A stretch of DNA of 23,372 nt from Entamoeba invadens IP1 (Eukaryota > Evosea > Mastigamoebida > Endamoebidae). The stretch lies in NCBI RefSeq assembly GCF_000330505.1, contig NW_004191885.1:1-23372 (forward strand). Reading direction: 5' to 3'. A program made the translations under genes and the position numbers. Shown piece after piece: positions 8,379 to 18,917 of the stretch (position 1 is the first letter of the stretch; each line of letters begins with the position of its first letter). The notes beneath the pieces were generated by a model. It had not been told where the DNA came from. It did no database searches and worked only from the letters and a program-made list of their open reading frames with translations.

Positions 8379-11178
8379 TTAGTTTTTCAGAGCATCCCCA
8401 ACATCCATGTAAGCAACTTTCTTTTCAACGCTCATGTTTGCTCTATCAAGTTGTCCAATTTTATTAAAAGATCTTTCAACTGGGCAAGTGGTTGGACTCT
8501 TAGCATTCATCTTTTTCACAAGATTGAATAAACATGGGAATTGATTCTTTTCTTCTTGAGTCATCAAAGCAAACAAGGTGTTCAAAGTTAGTTTTTTTAC
8601 TGTACAACTTTTTAAGAAATCTTCTGCTTCTTTTTTGAATAAAGCCCTTATGTGTTTTCTGTGTTGAATGGCGTTTGTTCTCTTTTCTTTAACAATTTCA
8701 CTACTGCTGCAATCTTCAGCGATATCTGTTGCTTCTGTTTGATCCGTACTTGTTAATCTCACTTGTTTAACAAGAGTACGTATCGCCTCAGTAGCATCAG
8801 CCCTTTCTTCCCTTTCCAACCTGTTTGCAATTTCTTCGACTTTTTCAATGTTGGCACAGTACCAATCTTGCAACTTTGTAAATTCCGCTTTTAGTTCTTA
8901 GTCATCACTTTCCTCGAATGATTTTGCATCAAAGTTGTTGTAAATTTTGATGTTTACTACCAGTTCTTTTCCTTTGAGTTTTCTTTGTAATTTCCCGAAA
9001 TTTGCCATATTCGTTCCTTTGACCTGGTTTTCCTTCAACAATCCAGCATCGAAGAGGTCTTCTTTGGTCATTTTTCTTGAAGGAATTTCAAACCTCAAAA
9101 TCATTGCTTCACTCAACTTAACGAGCAGGCGAATTGAATACTTTTTCAAAATGAATTTTTCGTTGTCGTCAAGATCTTCAGTGTATTTCATTTTTTCTAA
9201 ATAATCGGTTAACACCACATTGTGTCTGAGCTCGAAGATATTCGAAATTAAATCTTCAACACGTTGATAGGCCACCGGGTATAGTAAATTGGCGGTCTGT
9301 AGACAATCGTTAATTATCTTCACCTTACTGAGCACTATTTGAGTAAAGAACATACACGCAACAAACAATTTGCAGTTGACATTACACTCACCCATAATGT
9401 TGCGAGGTCCAAAAGGCTTTTGGTATTGTTCTCTTTCACTGTAAAATTCTTGAAGTGAAGGCAGATTCTCAAACATGTTATCAAGAATCAATACTGTTTG
9501 GAGCCACCTTGTTTCGGATCGTTGAATCAATTTGAGAACTGCACCTTTGATATGATTTTTGGCACAGAATTGATCCCATGCTGTTCTTGTTGTCTGAACT
9601 GTTAACCCGTCCAAGAAACTTTCAATAGCCAGCCCCCATTGAGATTCAAAACACTTTTCAGTCGCTTTATTTGTTCTATGTGAAAAGCAGTAGTTTGAAT
9701 CAAATCCGTTCAGCCCGTCTCTCTTTCTTTATTTTAGCCAGGAGTTTACCAGAGAGTCCACCATTTTGTATCAGAACATAAGCTCCATCAAAACAAGCAC
9801 CAATGCATTTGATGAGGTCGGCATCCATCAATTCCAATATTTTCATTATCCAACTTAGCCACCCCGCTGCATCTGTTTTGCCGTCATAGTTTTCGATTTT
9901 GACTCTCTTTTCTTCAAATGATCCATCTGAAAACACGAATCTTACAAAGAGAGAAAAGTACTCGACCCCACTGTACATTGCTGAATCGGCCATTAATGTA
10001 TAATAGTCACACTGCTTGAAGATTAGTTGTAGGTCATATCTGGATTTTTTCGAAATCAACTCAAATCTCCGTTGCATAGTTGAAGAACTGAGAGCGGTGT
10101 TAACAACTTTTTTTAGGAACATTGGACATGAGCAAAATTATGGATATCAATTTTGACATGGAATCAATTTGATTATTTGTCAACCCACACGCTCCCATCA
10201 TCAATGCAGCCATCATTGTTATAAAGCTGCCTCTTTCATTTCCAGCATCATTTGTTGTTGAATAACTATCAACATTATTACCAAGTCGTCTTTGTATTTC
10301 TTTGTTGGTTTCTTGTGCGATATACTCGGCGGAGTAACTATTCTCTGGTTTGAGGAGCTCTTTAATGTGTTTCATTTTTTCCAATTGTTCGATCTCAAAC
10401 ACAGTAAATTTTATTTCTTCTTTGGTCGAATCGTTGGTATTTTGAGATTGGTTGTCGGTATCCTGGCTATAATCAACATGTGTCGCATTTCTTGTTTGTA
10501 TTGTTGGAGGAGTTGGAATACAATTTGTAATAGCAGGAGTTTCTAATAAAGTTCCAGAGTCCACAATACCAGTTGAATTTTGTCAAACAACATCTTCACA
10601 ATTAATAATAGGAACATCAAAACTTTTACTGATATTGTCGAGTGCTTCTTGTGTTGACTCACTGTGTAAAACAGTGAGTCAATATGTAAAATATTCATTT
10701 GGAAATTTTGATAATCTATGAGTGGAAGAACACGAACAGATTCTTCCAATTTTTTCAATAAATAATTCTTAAGGTCCTCAAATAAAGTATAATTTGTTTG
10801 TTTTAATTTTAGCTCAAGTTCCTTCCTCACTTTCAACAAATCAGCACCTCTATAAATGTTTGGTGCAATTTTTATTTTATTGTGAGTCAACTCACATGAT
10901 TTGTTTTTTCCTCTTCAACAGCTGACTATTGAGCACATTAAATTAAATTTGTCAAAATGTCATCAAAAATTTAAAGTTACCAACACTTTTAAATTTGTTT
11001 GTTCTTCAGGTTTTGCGTTGACAGCGTGTTTGACATATTTGCGTCTATTAAACACTTTTCCACAAAAAATACAATAATGATATTCACGCAAACGATCGTG
11101 TGGGAGTTGCGCTTTTATTTCGAAAGTGTAAAAAGTACGGAACTCTTCAAAACGTCTGTTGGTATTCGGGTTTTGCAT
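8379..11178 (-). pseudogene. hAT-superfamily transposase relic (lineage 1)
   Basis: Read right to left: a probable BED-type zinc finger (YCIFCGK ... YVKH, within 10963-11178); a poorly conserved middle; then the RNase-H-like core with YYTLMADSAMYSGVEYFSLF, the second-aspartate motif KCIGACFDGA, a C-x2-H element YCFSHRTN, FESQWGLAIESF, and ETRWLQT. At the end comes the dimerisation signature TTCPVERSFNKIGQLDRANM. The GYDGAA-like aspartate motif resembles the DUF4371/ZMYM-type hAT group. Breaks: frameshifts near 10660, 10140 and 9710; TGA at 10583-10585; TAA at 8898-8900, with the same frame continuing on both sides of it. The region 10890-10963 is too diverged to connect the finger with the rest. 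The MADSAM motif differs from the usual DEST form. I could not identify its TIRs or target duplication. It is inactive. Confidence 0.85.
10654..10682. repeat. perfect 12-bp-arm hairpin at a frameshift site
   Basis: TTGACTCACTGT (10654-10665) and ACAGTGAGTCAA (10671-10682) are exact inverted copies around a 5-base loop. It sits where the lineage-1 transposase frame changes from ...DSLFYTV to ESTQEALDN.... A local templated duplication during replication slippage could have made both the hairpin and the frameshift. Confidence 0.75.
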
Positions 11179-11563
11179 ATGTTTGATATTTATAAGATTC
11201 TAACAACAATAAAATACATAGGTTATACTTTTTATATATTTATAGTATCGGTTTTAACAATATTATTATTTTTATCATATAATTAAATTATGTTTTTCAT
11301 TAAAATTATATATATTATAAATATATTAATATATCATAAAATACAAATATCATTAAAATATATGTAATTATATTTTGGACTATATTTACTTAGATATAAT
11401 ATAATTTATAAAATCATATATTATATATTTTTATATTGAATATAACTTAAAATTAGTAATAATATATTTAGGATAAAAAGACAACTGTTAAATTTTGGTA
11501 AATATAAGGAATAATCATGTTCTTAAAGTGGTAAATATAAGCTGAATTTGCAAATTCACCAAA
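11179..11563. other. AT-rich spacer before the split BspA-like gene
   Basis: This is nearly pure A/T. GTAAATATAAG occurs twice (about 11500 and 11531), the second copy about 30 bases before the ATG at 11564, where a TATA-like element could lie. No coding signal. Confidence 0.5.
11551..11560 (+). promoter_or_regulatory. possible Inr-like element before the BspA-like ATG
   Basis: CAAATTCACC lies 4-13 bases before an ATG at 11564-11566. Entamoeba genes have very short 5' leaders and an initiator near AAAAATTCA, so this position and sequence fit. A TATA-like GTAAATATAAG sits ~20 bases further upstream. The match is partial. Confidence 0.3.
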
Positions 11564-11669
11564 ATGCTCAACTTTAGTTATACACGACCTGAAAACGCGT
11601 TGAAAAAAATCATGCAAAATGTTATTTAACTACTTTCTGTGTTTTATTGTGGTGGAAAAAAGTCCGGCT
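11564..11669 (+). pseudogene. 5' remnant of the BspA-like LRR gene, left of the hAT insertion
   Basis: From ATG 11564 the frame reads MLNFSYTRPENALKKIMQNV, I, an in-frame TAA, then LLSVFYCGGKKSG up to the edge of the transposon. The last codons lie in the 8-bp target duplication. Joining them across the element, with one duplication copy removed, keeps the frame of the LRR sequence that starts at 21532 (SGFGTFHEIDLSHVTRL). The amino segment is much shorter than the ~100-residue amino domain usual in Entamoeba BspA-like proteins, so an earlier deletion is likely. I base its identity mainly on frame continuity and the target duplication, not on homology. Confidence 0.45.
11662..11669 (+). repeat. 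left 8-bp target-site duplication of the hAT element
   Basis: GTCCGGCT matches GTCTGGCT at 21531-21538 at 7 of 8 bases. Eight bp is the duplication length made by hAT transposases. Confidence 0.8.
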
Positions 11670-12007
11670 AGTGTTGTCGAAACAATCCCCGAATATTCCA
11701 GGAAATTATTTGGGGAATTTTATTTTTTTATCAAATTCCCGAACCGATTCCGGAATCAAAAAATATTCGGGAATATTTTTAACCTCGGTTCGGGAACATC
11801 CTGATTCCCAAACTTAAAAATGGTATGTTCCCGAACCAATAAGTTCCCGAACACACAAGTTCCCGAACTTCATTAAAAAAAATATTCTCAAACTTTTGAT
11901 TCCGGAACATGGCGGTTCCCGAACCGATTCCAGAATCACCAGTATTATATTAAAAATTTTTTAATAAGCAAACTAAAAAAATAACAACTTTGTTTTTTAA
12001 TTAAAAT
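11670..12007 (+). repeat. left long TIR (338 bp)
   Basis: It is the inverted counterpart of 21132-21530 with few differences over its inner ~290 bases; homology stops sharply after TTTTTTAATTAAAAT at 12007. Near the outer tip (about 11685-11710) it lacks roughly 61 bp that the right arm has. It contains five exact copies of GTTCCCGAAC or its complement, at 11788, 11827, 11843, 11859 and 11915. Confidence 0.92.
11827..11868 (+). repeat. three GTTCCCGAAC repeats at exact 16-bp spacing (left TIR)
   Basis: The 10-mer begins at 11827, 11843 and 11859. Its outer tetramers (GTTC and GAAC) are each other's complement, so it looks like a dimer-binding half-palindrome. A 16-bp period is about one and a half helical turns, so adjacent sites would face alternate sides of the helix. 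Subterminal repeats of this kind are where hAT transposases bind. Confidence 0.8.
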
Positions 12008-15000
12008 AGTAAAAAAATTAAATTATTTAAAAAACAATAGAATAATATTTGTCCAACCATAAAAAACTTGTACAGTCACAAACCGTACTTAAATGTTTTT
12101 AATTATTGTTCATTTTAAAACGTTAAACAAATTTAATAATTAGACACCAATAAGAATCAAATCAAAATAATAAAAATTATCAATTTTTAATTTACACATA
12201 ACTTTTCAAGCATCTGTTTTTTCTTGGCTATTATATTATGTTAATACAAATAAATACTCTGTTTGTTTTTATATAATATTATTATAATAATCATTTCAAA
12301 TAAATTGTTGATTTTTAAACCAAATTGGATTGTTGTAATACCTATTTTGGTTTTTAAACAATTAATAATATCTAAAAATGCAATTTATTGACATTGAATT
12401 AAACTATTCAATGATTTTTTAAACGTTGTTTGGTTGACTAAATTACATTTATAACGTTTAAACAAAATTTATGTAAAAAATCAAAAACTTTAAATATAAA
12501 TGAAACTTTAATATAATGGTATTTTAAAAAAATATAAATTTTCAAATTTTAATAAAAATAACAATCAAAAGTTAATTATGTTCAACATTTTGTATGTTTA
12601 CTTAATGTTTTTTCAATGTATTATAATAGAATGAATTTGTTTTCTATTTATATTACACAATAAACTTTTTATCATTTTGTTGATTATCATAGTTTTTTAA
12701 AATTACAATTCTAATTACCCACGTTATTTTTTGATACCTAAAATGTTTATTTCTTTTGTTAAACCGTACATTACAATACCACAATTTCTGCGATAATTAT
12801 TTAAGAAACCAATTTTGATAATTATCGGTTTCATTTATTTATTCATTCAATAAAACTAAAAATAAAAATAAAGATTTAAAAGTTTCAAATAATAAAAATG
12901 ATTTTTGATAATTGTTCATTAGAAATACACAAAAAAAATATGAATATTATTTGTAATATAATTTGTTTTTACTCATTTTAAAAATCTTTCGTTTTTTTAT
13001 TTTGAAATAATTTATTGGTATTTTTAATATCAATAAATTGTTCAAAAATAATCATTTTAAATTGAATAAATTTTAATAAATTGTTTATTCTTCGGTTGTT
13101 ACACAAATCAATTTTAAACATTGATATCAAAATTTGTCTGGTCGAATTGTTTAATCATTTAAATAGACATGGTGTTTAATAATGATATTTATTGTGTTTG
13201 TTTTAGATAATTTTATTTTATAAAGTAGAATTTTAAATAACATTGGAATTGTTTTATATTTTAAAAAATAAGACTAACTTGATATTGATTAAGTTGTAAA
13301 TTTTATAAAAAATTTGAAAACAACAAAACTCAAATTCAATAAATTAACAATATAATTATAATGTATAAACAAAAAAGACAGTATCAAAATACATAAAAAA
13401 TGTGCGTTTTTTGATTTTGTAACTTGTATGTAATAAATTGATAAGTATACAACATATAAAGTTTGAAATCACATACTGAACAACAGGAAATAAATTAAAA
13501 AAGTAACTTTGAAGTAATCACAAATTTTGGTTTATGATATGTAAAGACAAATATTTCTCATCATATTAATTGGGTGTGAGTTGTAATAGTAAGTGTTATT
13601 ATTAAATGTTTGTAACTTTTTTTGTTTTGTCTTTGGAATATAGATTAAAATTTTCTTAATTAATTACAATTTGTGTAACAAATTTTTTTGAGATATTTGC
13701 ACATTATAAGTTACATTGTGTTAATATGTTTAATGTACTAATTGGTATATTATTTTTAAATAATACAATGAAAAATGTGACATTTACAAATAATATTTAT
13801 TTTCCAATTTGATTATTTATCAAACCTCAAATAATAATTATATTTTAACTTATTACATTTAACAATAATTAAAATATATTGTTTTATGTTATTTTATTTT
13901 AATTGTTTTTAAATTCATTTAAATGATGTTAATCAATTTGGTGTTAATTATTGCTTTCAGTTGTTTTTAATTTAAAACGGTGTATAAACATTGATATTAT
14001 GTTTATCAATTTTGTCTTTTCATTTACAACAACAACGATTTTATAAAGGACATAAGTTATATTTATGTTATATCATCACCACTAAACACCAAAACAGTTT
14101 TAAACAATAAAATATTTTTTGTTGTATCAAAAATCAATTACATCAAATATGACTAAACAAAAGTCAGTTTAAGAGTAAACATTTTGTTTGAATTTACACT
14201 TTGAAAACACAAATAAATATGTACATGAACTTTGATACTATAGTCACTCAACCAAAGTTATTTGCTTTAAAATTGGCCAGTATCTTTTGGACTAAACTGA
14301 GTGGATATTTTCTGTAAATGATTTTAAAAACCCATTGAATTCTTTTAGTTTTTCACATTTTTTAGTTTTTACCCAATTTTCATTATTTTAAACATAAATA
14401 CGACTATTTAATTAAAATAAGATAATTTTTCTGAACACATAACGTTTTATACCGACTATAGCCAAAAAATGAAATCATAACCGATGTAATAGCAAAATTT
14501 TAGAACGATATTCAAACAAAATAATTTTATTGTGTGAATAATCAACAGTATATTTAAAATCAATTTCAAAAATTAATGTAATATTAAACACTTTATCAAC
14601 TCAAATATTTGTATTGATACTTGATTTTTAAAACATTATAAATAAAATAGATGTTATTGTCAATAAATGTTTGATTTTAACCATTGTTTAATATCTATGT
14701 TTAGCATTTGTTTTTGTTTGTAATTTTACATTTTGTTTAAAAATAATAATTTTTAAAACAACTTATTTTAAATATTTAACATGATGCACAATGATTTGTG
14801 CTTCCAGTATATTAAAAAATATAATGTAGATACATAGATTAATTTACATCTTTAATTAGTAAATTGATGTACATAAATGCGATGTAAATTATAAGTAATG
14901 TTTCAACAATAATTTCAATAATAATTAAAATATAATTAATAATTTTTATTTATTCAATTAATTAATTTTTATAACGAATACACCGATAATTTATATCAAA

Positions 15001-15515
15001 AAGAAAACAATAATATTATTAAATGATTCGAAAATGATCATTTTTAGTATTTATTACTTTTGGAATAACAATATTTACAATGAAACATTTATTGTTTAAT
15101 TTAATAACACATTAACATATTATTGTGAATCAAATTGTTTATTATTGTGTATTATTAATATATTATTTAAATGTAATTGTTAATTTTAAATAAACTTAGA
15201 AGTCATTTACAAACTTATAAAAACACCCATTCTATTTAAAAAATTGTTAGAGTATGAAAGTTATTAAGTAATTTTCAAAATGTTGTTTGGTTGATTGTTA
15301 ACTTTTGTTTTTTATTTTGAATGTATTTTTACACCAAAACATCAAGTCGTTTTCAAATAATTATTTTGGTTTATTTTTTTGTTTTTAAAACAAATCAAAA
15401 AAACAAACCACAAAATGTTACAAATAAAATGTTTTAAGTCAAAAACAATCAAATAATCAATTGTGGCAGTTAAATATGATCAAATTTAAATAAAAAAAAA
15501 ATAAAATAACAAACA
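12008..15515. other. long AT-rich non-coding left arm of the hAT element
   Basis: About 3.5 kb with no reading frame of protein character on either strand. It is not an inverted copy of the right arm: similarity ends abruptly at the TIR boundary. Runs of A/T and short TTTAAA-type words dominate. I see no second gene, RNA gene or nested terminal repeat. Confidence 0.6.
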
Positions 15516-17590
15516 ATGTCTGAAGAAATATCAATTGAACACATAGTAATTTGGAGTAATTGTAAACTTGTCGTTGTTCAAATAACAAATGGAGAAGATG
15601 GTGAGAAAGAAGAAACAATCAAGACATACAATGAAACGGATGTATATGAATATGATCAAAAGACTGGCAAAAGACAACACAAAAGAAAAAAAATTGACAT
15701 GGTTCAAGGTATATACAAGTATGAGTGTCAACATTGTAAAGCGAGATACGCATGTGGCAGCAGTTTTACTACAACAAATGTGCTCAAGCATTTAAGAAAG
15801 AAGCACCCAGATTGTTGTGGTATCCCACAACTTGAAAAGAAACGTGGCGAATACAACAAAGGTATAAGAGACCCCAGTGTTCTCCACAGAAATATTGATG
15901 AACTTTTGGTGCACCTGGTGTCATGTCCTGGCATACCACTATCTATTGTAGAATATGAACCTTTCGTCAAACTTTTAAATCTTTTTGATAAAACTTACAA
16001 CCCGCCATCTCATCAGACATTATCAACGAGGTTGAAAGATACCTATATTAAATTGAAAACAAAATTGTCACAAGAAATAGGCGAATCACAAAGCGGCATT
16101 TGTGGTACAATGGACGGATGGAAATCTCCACAAGGTCTTGAATTCTTTAGTTTTACCTTACACTATTTATACAATTCTCAGATGAAGTCAAGAGTTCTGG
16201 AATTGTCTGAATTTTCGGATTCTCATAATGCTGATAACATTTCAGATTTTATTAATCATGTTGTTGATAATTGGTAAATACGGAGACTTTCCAATTATAA
16301 CAGACAATGCATCCAATGTCGTTAAAGGTGTCAAGTTATCGGGCATGTTTCTATTGGGTGCTCGTGTCATAGACTGGATTTGGCTCTCAAGAAAGGTATT
16401 TCAGAAACTCCAGAAGTAGCAGAAGTTCTCAAAAAGACCAAGAGAATAGTGAAGAAAGTGAAACGTTGTTCACAGATAATTCTTCCTCGTAAAGATGATA
16501 ACGGTATGAATGAAGCAAAGTGTTTAAGAAGTGATATTGATGTGAGGTGGTTTTCCAAATCGGATATGATTAACAGTATTATTTATCAAACATCAAACAT
16601 CAATCAGGCAATTAAAAAATATTCAGAAATTTACAAGGATTCCAAAGAAAAGTCTATATTTATTGAATTGCATACATTGACTGATACTGACATCAGAATA
16701 CTAAAAAATGTTGCAACAGCAATCCAGACGATGAAAATCTCAAGTAACGAACTTTCGTCTGAAAGTGGACCTAGTCTGTCATATGTTTTTGGAGAAATAG
16801 TAACATTAAAAGGAGAGTTGAACCGTCTTGATCAAAGTATTAGTAGAGACCCCGATGTATCTCAAGAATCCATTAAAATATTTAAACTTGATAATAAAAT
16901 TTTGTCGTCAGATAAATTAATGACTCTGACAGAACAAGATCGTGAACACATCATTGTGGAAAAGTTAAAACCAATGATAGATGTCAACAAAGTGTCAAGA
17001 CTGTTCGTAGAAAATCTTATCAAATAAAGTGTCAAGGTATTTTGAAAAGGGAAAGTATGATATTAGAAAGGACTCCAATATAATGGTTGCAACATATTTG
17101 AATCCAGCAATAAAGTACCGAATGTTTCGACCAGAATATAAAATGATAGCCAAAGAGTTCCAAAAAATTCGAAGAAAATATGATAGTAGAAACAACTCAA
17201 CAACCAACCATTTCTGACACGTCTGAAACTGTTATTGCCTCACATTCAACTGATCGTTTTAGCCTATATTCAACTTGTGTTAATGAATATGAGATTGGAC
17301 TCAAAGGTCAATTATCTTCTTACGAAAGAACTGCTTTTACTAATGATTACAAAGAACTCTTTACCGGCTTTTGGATTAATCACAAAAAAGAATGGAGTGA
17401 TATCGCCATTAAATACTCTACTATTTTGTGTTCAAGTACTCCTTCTGAGAGGGTTTTTCATTGGCTGGTAATTATCTGCGTAACAGAAGAAACAAAATAT
17501 CACCCACAACTCTATGTTACATGGCATTTATTCACACTTTTACAAAAAAATGAAAATCTTGATTTTTATTTGGAACAAAACATGGAATAA
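15516..17590 (+). pseudogene. hAT transposase (lineage 2), frameshifted
   Basis: From ATG 15516: a C2H2 BED zinc finger at residues ~71-97 (C71, C74, H92, H97 in YECQHCK ... LKHLRKKH); a helical stretch with IPLSIVEYEPFVKLLNLF and PSHQTL, typical of hAT; then the RNase-H-like core with first aspartate in GTMDGWKSP (D200), second in IITDNASNVVKG (near 16303), the C-x2-H motif GCSCHRLDLALKKG (near 16350) and VRWFSKS. The carboxyl part has MVATYLNPAIKYRMF, FWINHKKEWSDIA, and the dimerisation signature SSTPSERVF then LAGNYLRNRRNKIS. To follow it the frame must shift near 16272, 16345, 17027, 17180, 17457 and 17547, every time by single-base-type slips and with no substitution stop seen. It is probably inactive unless some shifts are sequencing errors. 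In living elements it would cut at the TIRs listed above. Confidence 0.92.
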
Positions 17591-18736
17591 ATCAAAATTC
17601 TGATTATCTCTGAATTTACCATTTATTATTATTTTTTTGGTTCAACTCTTTTATGTTATGTTATTGTATTTTTAAAAATTTTAATAAATTAATATTTTAC
17701 ATTTATATTAAACAGAACATGCATTTTTAATTAAGGACTTAAATTATATTCATTTAAATAATAAATAATCAAACTTTAATTGTCTAAACAACGAAATGCT
17801 TAATTAATATAATGACTATTAAATAACAAATGACAATTATATGAATTATTTCATTTGTAATTTTAAATATTTAATATTAATGGAACAGATTATATTTTCT
17901 ATGTTTTGAAATTGTTTGTAGTGTTATAATTATAATAAAATCTTATTTTTTTTAAAAAAAAATATATTTAAATATAGTAAAAGTAAAAATATTGTGAATA
18001 TTAGTTGTGTTTTTGACAATTGTTTAATATTATTGATGTAATTTTAAATAATTAGACAATATGGTTCAAATAATAATCCAAAGTTTGTTACATAATTGAT
18101 AATTCTGTTGACAAAAAATAGTACAAAAACAAATAATACATTTTAATGTAAATGTATATTTTTATATAAAAAGTTGCATTATCGTTTTTGAATATACTAA
18201 AAATGAATGAATTGGTAGAAGTTTTGTTTAATTTTTACTTTTATTTTTTTGAATAATTAAAAAAAATCAAAAATTATTAAAATAAAATAAAAATGTTAAT
18301 ATTCGATAAAAGACTTATATTTTCACAAATATTAAACTTATTATTAAAAAAGCTAATATAAAAATATATTTAAGAAACCTTTAATAGCATTATTAAGTAT
18401 TATAATTTGTGATGTCAAATCATTCTTTTTATAATTTCAAAAAATAAAATTTATAACTGTATATGTTTGTATTTAGCTTTTTAATTATTTATTTTATTTA
18501 AAATATCAAAAATAGTAATTAATTATTATAAAAATTCAATCAAACAATTTTAAAAAATGACCATTTTAAACATTGGTTTATTGTGCATGTCTAAACACCT
18601 TTAATGATACATTCTTAAATTTGTATTACGTCTTTTAGCATAACAGTTTATAGTGAATTGTATAAAATATCATCTTATATTAATTTAAACAAACATTCAA
18701 ATAAATATTATTTTTTAACATTCTGACTTCTATATA
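17591..18736. other. AT-rich non-coding DNA inside the hAT element
   Basis: Extremely AT-rich with no coding character. It begins right after the transposase stop; TTATTATTATTTTTTTGG and similar words could serve for 3' processing, but no specific signal stands out. Confidence 0.6.
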
Positions 18737-18917
18737 AAGTAAAACCTCCCAAGAATGGGAAAGTGTGGTATACTTGTTTTCTTTAGAGCAGGCATTTTTA
18801 GCCAATCAAACCTTAAAATCCTCTCGTTAAAGAACTATATTTTAAGTTTCAATCTTAAAATGCCCTTTCTTGAAAGAACCCACTTATCAGAGGTACAGCT
18901 CTTTGGAGGTTTTACTG
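18737..18917. mobile_element. 181-bp TA-flanked foldback MITE, nested in the hAT
   Basis: The ends read AAGTAAAACCTCC (left) and, inverted, CAGTAAAACCTCC (right), differing at one base, and each is bordered by TA (18735-18736 and 18918-18919). CAGTAAAACCTC-type tips with a TA duplication resemble pogo/Tc1-mariner-class elements. The interior is a long imperfect palindrome: AAGTGTGGTATACTTG and GGCATTTTTAG on the left against AGTGGGTTCTTTCAAG and GGGCATTTTAAG read inverted from the right. The open frame through it is only a by-product. Its insertion postdates the hAT element. Confidence 0.75.
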
